A DNA stretch of 19,354 nucleotides, from contig JBDKGV010000037.1 of assembly GCA_039798005.1 (NCBI GenBank), positions 1 to 19,354 of the forward strand. The letters run 5' to 3'. The notes under the pieces are model-generated. The model was not told the DNA's origin. It worked only from the letters and a program-made list of their open reading frames with translations, and made no database searches. The number at the start of each line of letters is the position of its first letter. Positions within the stretch are counted from its first letter, which is position 1. Below are positions 6,517-13,384 of this stretch, piece by piece. The position numbers and the translations under genes were made by a program. The DNA is from JBDKGV01 sp039798005. Its GTDB lineage: Bacteria; Fibrobacterota; Fibrobacteria; UBA5070.

Positions 6517-7106
6517 GCCAGCGGCCTCGGTGGGTTTTGCTGCGCCCATAAGGCAAAGTCTTCGGAGGTGGTTGGCACGGACTCCGGAGCGAGCTTGAGA
6601 GTCGCCAGGACATCGGCCTCGAACACGTCCCAAGCGCCGAGTTCGATCTCGTTGCGCAACTGCTCTTCGCCCCAGCCCGAATAGCCGATGAAGATGCGGT
6701 AGGTCGATGGATCGGCATCGACGAAGGTCTTGCCCGGGGGGCTTTCCGGATCGGCGATCGTGGAAAAGTCCCAATGCCCGCCCATGGTCAGGCCCGGAAC
6801 GATGACTTGGCCGTGAGGCGCCGGGTCTTGGCTCCAGTCCAGGATCTGGACCTTGTCCTGCTCGACGGGGCCACCGATGCCGATGCGGCGTGGACCGCGT
6901 GCGGCGGGAGGCAACTGATCGAAGACCTCTTCCAAGGGCATCGATGCGGCCCGGTTGAGGATCAATCCGTAGTCTCCGTCGGGTTCGTGCGCACACAGGA
7001 ACAGGACGCACCCTTCGAAATTGGGGTCGCGCAACAAGGGGCGGGCGACCAAGAAGGTGCCGGTAGCCAAGCGAGCGATGGAGCTTTCCGCCGACGATTC
7101 GGGCAT
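6513..7106 (-). CDS. YqgE/AlgH family protein
   Basis: The 197-residue product carries YqgE signatures: TGTFLVARPLLRDPNFEGCVLFLCAH at about 15-40, GDYGLILNRA at about 44-53, IGGPVEQDKVQIL at about 77-89, and RIFIGYSGWGEEQLRNEIELGAWD at about 137-160, where YSGWGxxQLxxE is the hallmark. Its biochemical role is not settled; in pseudomonads AlgH was linked to alginate regulation, and elsewhere it often neighbours the Holliday-junction resolvase YqgF, which is absent here. The ATG has no Shine-Dalgarno; TATTTTTG sits just upstream as a possible leaderless promoter. It heads the three-gene minus-strand unit. Confidence 0.93.
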   Translation of the reverse strand: MPESSAESSIARLATGTFLVARPLLRDPNFEGCVLFLCAHEPDGDYGLILNRAASMPLEEVFDQLPPAARGPRRIGIGGPVEQDKVQILDWSQDPAPHGQVIVPGLTMGGHWDFSTIADPESPPGKTFVDADPSTYRIFIGYSGWGEEQLRNEIELGAWDVFEADVLATLKLAPESVPTTSEDFALWAQQNPPRPLA

Positions 7107-7113
7107 GCACCCA

Positions 7114-7119
7114 AAAATA
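7114..7119 (-). promoter_or_regulatory. -10 hexamer for a leaderless yqgE mRNA
   Basis: On the minus strand TATTTT (7119 to 7114), extended as TATTTTTG, ends seven bases before the yqgE ATG at 7106. No ribosome binding site and no convincing -35 is seen. Confidence 0.4.
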
Positions 7120-7190
7120 CACTCAAGGACGATCGATGAGGAGTGATGGATTGCGTCATATCCCGTCTGGCGCGAATCGGCGATCGGGCG

Positions 7191-7317
7191 TACATTCAAT
7201 CTCTGCGGGTCAGATTCCTTGAAATTCCTTCTTGGACCTGAATCTCTGGCCAAAGAAACGCCTCGCGGCACTCTGCGAGGTGGTTGATGGTCCTCACGCG
7301 CATCCATTGGACAGGAG
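7191..7317 (+). promoter_or_regulatory. Leader of the TPR-protein gene: possible -10, hairpin and ribosome binding site
   Basis: TACATT at 7191-7196 is a possible -10. A hairpin at 7259-7282 (CGCCTCGC with GCGAGGTG, one G-U pair, eight-base loop) follows, then AGGAG at 7313-7317, a good Shine-Dalgarno eight bases before the ATG at 7326. The Shine-Dalgarno fixes the start; the promoter is a weak call. Confidence 0.4.
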
Positions 7318-7325
7318 ACGGACTC

Positions 7326-8645
7326 ATGCGGCGATTTTTCGGCAAGGTCACTGGGCTGATGCTTGCTTTGGTTGGCGGGAGCATCGCTGGCGAGGCGATC
7401 ATGGATACGACGATTCCCTGCCCGGAAGCGGGTTGTGAGCCCGTTCCTGCCCACCGGCTTTCAATGGATGCGATGGGCGATTATCTGGCGGGTCGCTATG
7501 AATCCGCCCTTGCCCAATATCTTGAGATTCTCGATGGCGCTCCCACGGACTCGCTTGCGCGTGTCGGGAGGGTGATGGCGATGCGTCGGCTCGGTCAGGA
7601 CAGTGAAGCCGTGGTGCTGGTGCGCAAGATCTTGCGCGACAATCCGCGCGATGCGGCGGCGGCGCTCGCCTACAGCGATCTTCTGCAGCCCAACATGCGC
7701 TGGAATTCCGCACTGAGCAATGCTGACAGTTGCTGGTTCTGGGCGCGAAGGGCGGTTGCCCTGGACTCGAATGCGACGGACGCGTGGATGTCCTACTGGG
7801 TGGAAGCCATGATGCGGGCGCAGGACAGTCTGGCGGACAAGGCCATCCGGCATCTGGCCCGCTTGGGGCAATGGACTCCGGCGACCCAAGCCATGAACCG
7901 CTTCGCGCTTGAGGTCTGCCCGCGCGGGGCCGTGGTTCTCCTGGGTGGGGATGCCGATTACATGGGCATGCGCGAACTGCAGGTGGTCCATGGCGTTCGT
8001 CGCGATCTTCACTTGGAGGGGACCTTCCTCGATGTGCCGCGTTACCTGCTGGCCCAGATCCGGGCGGGGAAGATCCCTCCTGTCGCGGATTCCGCGAAGC
8101 TTGAGGCCATGAACGGCGATCCCTCGACCACGTTGACACTGGGTGCGCGCATCACGCTGATGCTCCGCCAGCAAGGGGCTTGGCCCGTGGTGGTGTTGAG
8201 CTGGACCAAAGGGCGGGGAGGTTGGGAATTGCTTCATCAAAATTCCCGCACGACGCAGATCCACAACGTCCTCGACGGCAAAGGCGACACGGCGACGGAG
8301 CTTGATCGCAAGGAGAGCATCCAGAAACTGCTTGCGATCGAACCGGCGGTCTTTGCCGGCCCGTCGGCATCCGTCAAGGACATGTCCCCGATCCGGCGTG
8401 CGGCACCTCGCCATGCCGAGAACTTCTACATGCTGGCCACGATGCTGGCCCGAGGGGAACGCGATGCGGGACGCTTGGATGTTCAGGCAAGACTCGTGCG
8501 TTGGCGCGATGCCCTCAAGGGCGCCGTGCCTGCTCAAGACGCCTCGTTTCATGGCTTGGTGGCACGGGTGAATGCGATGGAAGCTGGGGAATCGTCCCGC
8601 TTGAAGGCATCCCGACCAAAGGGCAAGGCCAAGGGGACGCGCTGA
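7326..8645 (+). CDS. Exported TPR-repeat protein of unknown function
   Basis: The 439-residue product begins with a probable signal peptide (MRRFFGKVTG, then LMLALVGGSIAGEA, to about residue 24). Residues 45-120 look like tetratricopeptide helices (MGDYLAGRYESALAQYLEIL; TDSLARVGRVMAMRRLGQDSEA), as do about 133-180. Residues 200-246 (GAVVLLGGDADYMGMRELQVV and the following HGVRRDL) resemble the segment of DUF2723-type membrane proteins that reads roughly GDND-T-LWYLQ-EGVR-DV, without the membrane domain. The C-terminus is Lys/Arg rich (about 425-439). An in-frame ATG at 7284 would disrupt the signal peptide. It lies 52 bases ahead of glgA on the same strand. The function is unknown. Confidence 0.75.
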   Translation: MRRFFGKVTGLMLALVGGSIAGEAIMDTTIPCPEAGCEPVPAHRLSMDAMGDYLAGRYESALAQYLEILDGAPTDSLARVGRVMAMRRLGQDSEAVVLVRKILRDNPRDAAAALAYSDLLQPNMRWNSALSNADSCWFWARRAVALDSNATDAWMSYWVEAMMRAQDSLADKAIRHLARLGQWTPATQAMNRFALEVCPRGAVVLLGGDADYMGMRELQVVHGVRRDLHLEGTFLDVPRYLLAQIRAGKIPPVADSAKLEAMNGDPSTTLTLGARITLMLRQQGAWPVVVLSWTKGRGGWELLHQNSRTTQIHNVLDGKGDTATELDRKESIQKLLAIEPAVFAGPSASVKDMSPIRRAAPRHAENFYMLATMLARGERDAGRLDVQARLVRWRDALKGAVPAQDASFHGLVARVNAMEAGESSRLKASRPKGKAKGTR

Positions 8646-8697
8646 GCTTGTGCGTCAGGAGCGTTCGTCGGGGCGGATTGTATGCATTTTGAGACGC

Positions 8698-10157
8698 ATG
8701 AAGATCCTGTTCGTCGCTTCGGAAAGTTCTCCCTACTGCACCTCCGGTGGCTTGGGTGGAGTGGTGGGAACCCTGCCGCGTGCCCTCTCCCGCGCAGGCC
8801 ATGATGTCAAGGTTTGCATTCCTCTCTATCGCCAGATCGATCGGGCCAGGCATGGCATCGAGTCGAAGGGGGCGCATTGCGTCCACATGGGCAAAGGGGA
8901 GATCTGGTGCGGACGCTCGGCGTGCGATCACGGCGACGGGGTCGAGGCCTGGTTCGTGGAGCACGGTGAGATGTTCGGGCGCGGCGGCATGTACGACGAG
9001 GGCGGCAATGCCTATCCCGACAACCTCGGACGATTTGCGTACCTCTCCAAGGCCGCGCTCCAGTTCTGCAAGGACACGGGCTGGATTCCCGATGTGGTCC
9101 ATGCCCACGATTGGCCGACCGCACCGGCCGTGGTCTTCCGCAAGACTTGGGATGCGTGGTATTCCCCGCTTGAGCAAACCGCCACGGTCCTGACGATCCA
9201 CAACATCGGCTACCAAGGCACCGGCGAAAAGGGCGTCTTGGACTTCATGGGCATCGGCCCGGAGCACTTCACCCCGAACAAGTTCGAGGACTGGGGGCGG
9301 GTCAATTTCCTCAAGGCCGGCATCCATTTCGCAGACGCCATCACCACCGTCTCGCCCACGCATGCCCATGAGATCCGCACTGCGGAAGGCGGCAAGGGCC
9401 TTGCGATGTATCTCAACGACCGCGGGGGGGATGTCTTCGGAATCCTCAACGGCATCGACTACCGCGACTTCGACAGTGCCACCGACACGATGCTTCCGGC
9501 CCACTTCACTCCCGACGACCTTGCCGGCAAGCGCGAATGCAAGCGCGCCCTGCAGGAACGCATGGGGCTTTGGCAGGATCCGGGCCGTTGCCTGATCGGA
9601 CTGGTGAGTCGCTTCGTGTCGGGGAAAGGCCTGGATCTGATCCAGGGCATGCTGGAACGCGCGCTTCGCGAAATGCATGTGCAGGCCGTCTTCCTTGGCT
9701 CCGGCGACCCGACCTTCCACAAGTACTTGGCAGATCTCCAGGCTCGCTTCCCGGGCCAAGTGGCAACTGGATCGGCTACGACGAGGGCTTGGCCCACCAG
9801 ATCTACGCGGGTTCCGACCTCTATCTCATGCCATCGGGCTACGAGCCGTGCGGCCTCTCGCAGCTGTACGCGATGCGCTACGGATCGCTCCCGGTGGTGC
9901 GCCGCACCGGTGGCCTTGCCGACACGGTCTGGAACTATCAGGAGTGGGACGGCGGCGGGACAGGGTTCGTCTTCGACGAGTACCGCGCCGAATCCCTCTA
10001 CTACACCTTGGGCTGGGCCGTGAGCACCTACTTCGACCGCCCGGACCATTTCCGTGAGATGCAAACGCGAGCGATGCAGCCGACCTTCTCCTGGGAACGC
10101 ACCGTCCCCGAGTACGAGCGGGTCTACGAGCACGCCCTGCGCCGCGTCCGCGGGTAA
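8698..10157 (+). pseudogene. glgA: Glycogen synthase GlgA (GT5), interrupted by one frameshift
   Basis: GlgA extends alpha-1,4-glucan chains using ADP-glucose. The frame from ATG 8698 gives a GT5 N-terminal half (MKILFVASESSPY, VVHAHDW, LTIHNIGYQG, ILNGIDYRDF, LVSRFVSGKGLDLIQ) to about residue 356. The frame then shifts, and the expected continuation (WIGYDEGLAHQIYAGSDLYLMP, then YEPCGLSQLY and RRTGGLADTV) is read in the -1 frame to TAA at 10155-10157. One inserted base near 9763-9767 would restore about 486 residues, normal for the family. No slippery heptamer or homopolymer is at the site, so this is a real deletion or a sequence error. Separately, residues aligned to E. coli K15, D21 and H161 are Thr15, Gly21 and Pro140; the later Arg, Lys and Glu (R305, K310, YEPCG) remain. 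Confidence 0.88.
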
Positions 10158-10158
10158 A

Positions 10159-10177
10159 GGTCTCTTAGCGCGAGACC
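10159..10177. terminator. Weak hairpin between convergent glgA and DUF2442 genes
   Basis: GGTCTC at 10159-10164 pairs with GAGACC at 10172-10177 around a seven-base loop that contains the DUF2442 stop codon. On the minus strand it is followed by TTT, so it could weakly terminate that transcript. Confidence 0.35.
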
Positions 10178-10437
10178 AAGGGGAATCGCTCCGGATGCAG
10201 GATGCGCTCGAGGTCCAGATCGACGTCGAGCAACGGCCAGTGAAGGACGGAACGGCCTTCCAGCCGAATCTCGCGGATCTGGGCAACGCTTGCCGAGGCA
10301 AACCACGGGAATTCCTGGAACGTCAGGAAATGCTCGCGGCTGGTAGACAGGTCGAAGATCCAGAATCCGTGGGCCGAGATGTTGGTGACTTCAAAGGCTG
10401 AAGTGTTCGCGCCAAGCGTTGCGGAATTCATCGGCAT
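10165..10437 (-). CDS. DUF2442 family protein, probable antitoxin partner
   Basis: The 90-residue product matches DUF2442: FEVTNISAHGFWIFD at about 15-29, REHFLTFQEFPWFASASVAQI at about 34-54, and the closing HWPLLDVDLDLERILHPERFPL at about 66-87, which is very typical of the family. DUF2442 genes often follow DUF4160 genes and the pair is commonly predicted as a toxin-antitoxin-like module. Here the gene overlaps the end of the DUF4160 gene by 47 bases (41 if the second ATG at 10431 is used), so the two must be co-transcribed. The biochemical role is not demonstrated in general. Confidence 0.85.
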   Translation of the reverse strand: MPMNSATLGANTSAFEVTNISAHGFWIFDLSTSREHFLTFQEFPWFASASVAQIREIRLEGRSVLHWPLLDVDLDLERILHPERFPLVSR

Positions 10438-10630
10438 GCTCCTCTACGATCGACTGGATCAGTTTCAATTGCCTTGGGTCCAAGCCGACATGCTCCGACA
10501 GCAAGACGGATGGCTCCAACCAATATTTGGCTTCGCCTTCACCGCAGACCACATGCACATGCCGTCTGCTTTCTTCTCTGGAAAAGAAGAAGAACCGGTA
10601 AGGTCCCTCTCGGTGGATGGTCGGACTCAT
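10391..10630 (-). CDS. DUF4160 family protein, probable toxin partner
   Basis: The 79-residue product matches DUF4160: MSPTIHREGPYRFFFFS at 1-17, the HVHV motif at 24-27 (usual family core PHxHV), EAKYWLEP at 33-40 and LKLIQSIVEEHADEFRNAWREHF at 55-77. It precedes and overlaps the DUF2442 gene, the usual order for this pair. The ATG at 10630 has no Shine-Dalgarno; TATCTT ends six bases upstream, as for a leaderless mRNA. The reading frame stays open far upstream antisense to tex, but only this segment resembles a protein family. It diverges from tex with 114 bp between start codons. Confidence 0.85.
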   Translation of the reverse strand: MSPTIHREGPYRFFFFSREESRRHVHVVCGEGEAKYWLEPSVLLSEHVGLDPRQLKLIQSIVEEHADEFRNAWREHFSL

Positions 10631-10636
10631 GGACAG

Positions 10637-10642
10637 AAGATA
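10637..10642 (-). promoter_or_regulatory. -10 hexamer for a leaderless DUF4160 mRNA
   Basis: TATCTT on the minus strand (10642 to 10637) ends six bases before the ATG at 10630, with no intervening ribosome binding site. No -35 element is evident. Confidence 0.4.
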
Positions 10643-10689
10643 CTCGCGAACCGGTATCGCAGGGAGTGTCGTCGACCTTTGGCAGTTCC

Positions 10690-10740
10690 TTGCCGCGTGT
10701 TGGCGTGATTGGAGTATCTTTCCCGCCTCAATTTGGAGAG
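10690..10740 (+). promoter_or_regulatory. Promoter and ribosome binding site of tex
   Basis: TATCTT at 10715-10720 is preceded by TTGCCG at 10690-10695 (19-base spacer, partial -35). GGAGAG at 10735-10740 is a Shine-Dalgarno four bases before the ATG at 10745 and decides the start over an in-frame codon at 10709. Confidence 0.5.
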
Positions 10741-10744
10741 CACC

Positions 10745-13282
10745 ATGGATTACGCAAGCATCATCGCCAAAGAACTGAATGTTCGCCCCACCCAGGTGGC
10801 GAGCACCATCGAGCTCATCGACCAGGGCTCGACCATTCCGTTCATCGCCCGCTACCGCAAGGAGCGCACCGGAGAGCTGGACGAAACCGTTCTGCGCGAA
10901 CTGGATCACCGCTACACCTACTTGAAGGAACTGGACGAGCGTCGCGCCGCCATCCTCAAGTCGATCGACGAGCAGGGCAAGCTCACACCCGAGCTGAAGG
11001 TTCGCATCGAGGGGACGCTCTCCAAGACCGAACTCGAGGACCTGTACCTTCCGTACAAGCCCAAGCGCCGCACCCGTGCCACCGTGGCCCGCGAAGCCGG
11101 TCTCGAGCCGCTTGCCCGCACCCTTGTCGAGCGTCAGGCCGAAGGCCAGCTCTCGCCCGAGGAGCTCGCTCCCGAGTTCGTCTCGGAGGAGAAGGGCGTT
11201 CCCGATGCCGCCGCCGCCGTGCGCATGGCCTGCGACATCCTGGCGGAAGAGCTCGCCGACAACCCCGACGTGCGTCAGTACCTGCGTGGCAAGGCCGAGA
11301 AGGAAGGCGTCATGTCCTCCGAAGCCCGCAAGGAGTGGGTGGGCAAGCGCTCCAAGTTCGAGATGTACTACAACTTCAACGAGAAGGTCGAGACCCTCCC
11401 GTCCCACCGCATCCTCGCGATCCGTCGCGGTGAGAAGGAGGACGTGCTGCGCTCGAACCTGATGGTGGACACCGAGGGCGCTGTCGGCTTCCTCACCCCG
11501 AAGCTGGTCACGCATCCTTCGACCCCGATCGGCATGGCCTTGGCCGCCACGGCCCGCGACGCCTACGAGCGCCTGCTGGCCCCCTCGATCGAGACCGACG
11601 TGCGCTTGATCCTCAAGGATCGCGCCGAGCAGGAAGCCTACAAGGTGTTCTGCAAGAACCTGCACGACCTGCTTTTGGCTCCTCCCGCCGGGGCTCGCAC
11701 CGTGATCGGTGTCGATCCCGGCTTCCGCACCGGACAGAAGCTGGCCATCGTCGATGAGACGGGCAAGTTCCTGGAATCGGCGACCGTGTACGCACTGCAG
11801 CCGGCGAACAAGTTCGACGAGGCCACCGTGGTGTTCCTGGCCTTGGTCAAGCGCTACAAGCCCGTGCTGGTCGCGATCGGCAACGGCACCGGCGGCCGCG
11901 AGATGGAAGCCTTCCTGCGCGGCGTGGTGAAGCAGATCCCCGAGGAAGAAGGGTTCGTGCGCCCCAGCGTGGTGATGGTCTCCGAGGCCGGCGCTTCGGT
12001 GTACTCCGCATCCCCGCTTGCCGTGAAGGAATTCCCGGACCTCGACGTGACGATCCGTGGCGCGATCTCGATCGCCCGCCGTCTCCAGGATCCGCTGGCC
12101 GAACTCGTGAAGATCGACCCCAAGTCGATCGGCGTGGGCCAGTACCAGCACGACGTGAACCAGAACGACCTCAAGAAGCAGTTGGAAGAAGTCGTCGAGT
12201 CCTGTGTGAACCAGGTCGGCGTCAATCTCAACCAGGCTTCCGAAGCCCTGCTTTCCTACGTCTCGGGCATCACCAAGAGCGTGGCGAAGTCGATCGTGGC
12301 ACATCGCGACACCAACGGCGCCTTCTCCAGCCGCGCTGATCTCACCAAGGTCTCGGGCTTCGGTCCCAAGACCTTCGAGCAGGCCGCAGGCTTCTTGCGC
12401 CTTTCGGAAGGCACGCACCCGCTGGACGCCTCCTCGGTTCACCCGGAGCGTTACGCACTGGTGGAGACCATGGCCAAGGACAGCGGCGTCGACGTGGCCG
12501 CCCTGATCGGCAACAAGGAGCTGATCTCGAAGCTTGACCTCACCAAGTACGTGAGCGAGGAGGTCGGTCTTCCCACCCTGCGCGACATTGCGCAGGAACT
12601 GGAGAAGCCCAGCCGCGATCCGCGTGCCGAGTTCAAGTACGCCTCCTTCGAGGAAGGCGTGAACAAGATCGGCGACCTCAAGGTCGGGCAGTGGCTGGAA
12701 GGCGTGGTCACCAACGTCGCCAACTTCGGCGCGTTCGTGGACATCGGTGTGCACCAGGACGGCCTCGTGCACATCTCGCAGATCTCCGACCGCTTCGTGA
12801 AGGATGCCAAGGACGTGCTGGCCGTGGGCCAGGTGGTCAAGGTGCGCGTGCTGGAAGCCGACACCGAGCAGAAGCGCATCGCGCTTTCGATGAAGTCCGA
12901 GGACGCCGTGCAGGCCCCTCGCGGCGACCGTGCTCCGCGTGGCGACCGTCCCGAAGGCGATCGTCCTCGCCGTGAAGGCGAACAGCGCCCCCGCCGCGAA
13001 GGCGAGCGTGGCGGTGATCGTCCCCGTGGACCGCGCCCGGAAGGCAACCGCCAGGACGCAGGCCGTGGACCCAACCGCGACGGAGGCCGTCCGCAGGGCG
13101 GTGGTCGCGACGAAGGCCGCTTCTCGAACCACCAGCAGGAAGACCGTCGTCCGCAGGCCCCCAAGGGCCCGGCACCGACGCTTGAGAACCTGATGGCCAA
13201 GTTCGGCGGCCAGGGTGAGAAGAAGCAGAACAACACGAAGCTCGCCATCAGCGTGAAGTCGCTGATGCGCGGCGGTCGATAA
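10745..13282 (+). CDS. tex: Tex family S1 RNA-binding protein with Arg/Gly-rich C-terminal tail
   Basis: Tex is a conserved nucleic-acid-binding protein linked to transcription and RNA metabolism. The 845-residue product has the standard order: an N-terminal helical region (1-190; IAKELNVRPTQV, IPFIARYRKERTGELDE), a YqgF/RNase H-like domain starting near 320 (VIGVDPGFRTGQKLAIVD; ATVVFLALVKRYKP), helix-hairpin-helix segments at about 487-560 (NLNQASEALLSYVSGI; LTKVSGFGPKTFEQAAGFL) and an S1 domain at about 647-719 (EGVVTNVANFGAFVDIGVHQ). It exceeds the usual length of about 770 because of a tail at 720-845: degenerate PRGDR and RPRREGE repeats, then Gly/Arg/Gln-rich sequence, then a short helix-like PTLENLMAKF and a basic end. 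The tail looks disordered and RNA-binding. A terminator follows. Confidence 0.95.
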   Translation: MDYASIIAKELNVRPTQVASTIELIDQGSTIPFIARYRKERTGELDETVLRELDHRYTYLKELDERRAAILKSIDEQGKLTPELKVRIEGTLSKTELEDLYLPYKPKRRTRATVAREAGLEPLARTLVERQAEGQLSPEELAPEFVSEEKGVPDAAAAVRMACDILAEELADNPDVRQYLRGKAEKEGVMSSEARKEWVGKRSKFEMYYNFNEKVETLPSHRILAIRRGEKEDVLRSNLMVDTEGAVGFLTPKLVTHPSTPIGMALAATARDAYERLLAPSIETDVRLILKDRAEQEAYKVFCKNLHDLLLAPPAGARTVIGVDPGFRTGQKLAIVDETGKFLESATVYALQPANKFDEATVVFLALVKRYKPVLVAIGNGTGGREMEAFLRGVVKQIPEEEGFVRPSVVMVSEAGASVYSASPLAVKEFPDLDVTIRGAISIARRLQDPLAELVKIDPKSIGVGQYQHDVNQNDLKKQLEEVVESCVNQVGVNLNQASEALLSYVSGITKSVAKSIVAHRDTNGAFSSRADLTKVSGFGPKTFEQAAGFLRLSEGTHPLDASSVHPERYALVETMAKDSGVDVAALIGNKELISKLDLTKYVSEEVGLPTLRDIAQELEKPSRDPRAEFKYASFEEGVNKIGDLKVGQWLEGVVTNVANFGAFVDIGVHQDGLVHISQISDRFVKDAKDVLAVGQVVKVRVLEADTEQKRIALSMKSEDAVQAPRGDRAPRGDRPEGDRPRREGEQRPRREGERGGDRPRGPRPEGNRQDAGRGPNRDGGRPQGGGRDEGRFSNHQQEDRRPQAPKGPAPTLENLMAKFGGQGEKKQNNTKLAISVKSLMRGGR
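12910..13170 (+). repeat. Degenerate coding repeats for the Tex Arg/Gly/Glu tail
   Basis: The DNA encodes imperfect short repeats (PRGDR twice near 12918-12950; RPRREGE twice near 12963-13010, then RPRGPRPEGN). The codons vary between copies, so this is an old, drifting repeat tract, not a recent tandem duplication. Confidence 0.55.
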
Positions 13283-13295
13283 GACAAAATTTGTC
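13283..13295. promoter_or_regulatory. Short dyad immediately after tex
   Basis: GACAAA-A-TTTGTC is a perfect dyad starting at the base after the tex stop. The following TTGTCAAATC (13291-13300) recurs exactly at 1190-1199 in the thiL-map spacer. The role is unknown. Confidence 0.25.
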
Positions 13296-13299
13296 AAAT

Positions 13300-13352
13300 C
13301 CCGTCCTCGGACGGGGATCGAAAGGCCACTCCGCTGCGGGGTGGCCTTTTTT
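13300..13352 (+). terminator. Strong intrinsic terminator of tex
   Basis: A first hairpin, CCCGTCC at 13300-13306 with GGACGGG at 13309-13315, is followed by a 13-base stem, 13321-13333 with 13337-13349 (one G-U pair, three-base loop), running into six or more T residues to 13352. The stem begins with A residues, so it could also act on the opposite strand. Confidence 0.92.
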
Positions 13353-13379
13353 ATGTTCAGATCCCTCCCCGCGAAAGGA
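13352..13379 (+). promoter_or_regulatory. -10 hexamer and ribosome binding site of the YD-like exported protein
   Basis: TATGTT at 13352-13357 directly abuts the tex terminator T-tract. AAAGGA at 13374-13379 is a clear Shine-Dalgarno five bases before the ATG at 13385. No -35 is evident. Confidence 0.4.
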
Positions 13380-13384
13380 ATTCG

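Noticed and set aside
6574..6592. TGGCACG resembling a sigma-54 -24 element
   Set aside because: No -12 TTGC partner at the right spacing, and it lies inside the yqgE coding region. The same applies to TTGGCACG near 15952.
9750..9775. Programmed ribosomal frameshift in glgA
   Set aside because: No slippery heptamer, internal Shine-Dalgarno or following strong hairpin was seen, and GlgA is not known to use frameshifting.
10391..13297. A 968-codon open frame antisense to the whole of tex
   Set aside because: Its translation is His/Gly/Leu-rich low-complexity sequence typical of the complement of a high-GC gene; tex on the other strand has full domain evidence. Only its last 79 codons (the DUF4160 gene) resemble a real protein.
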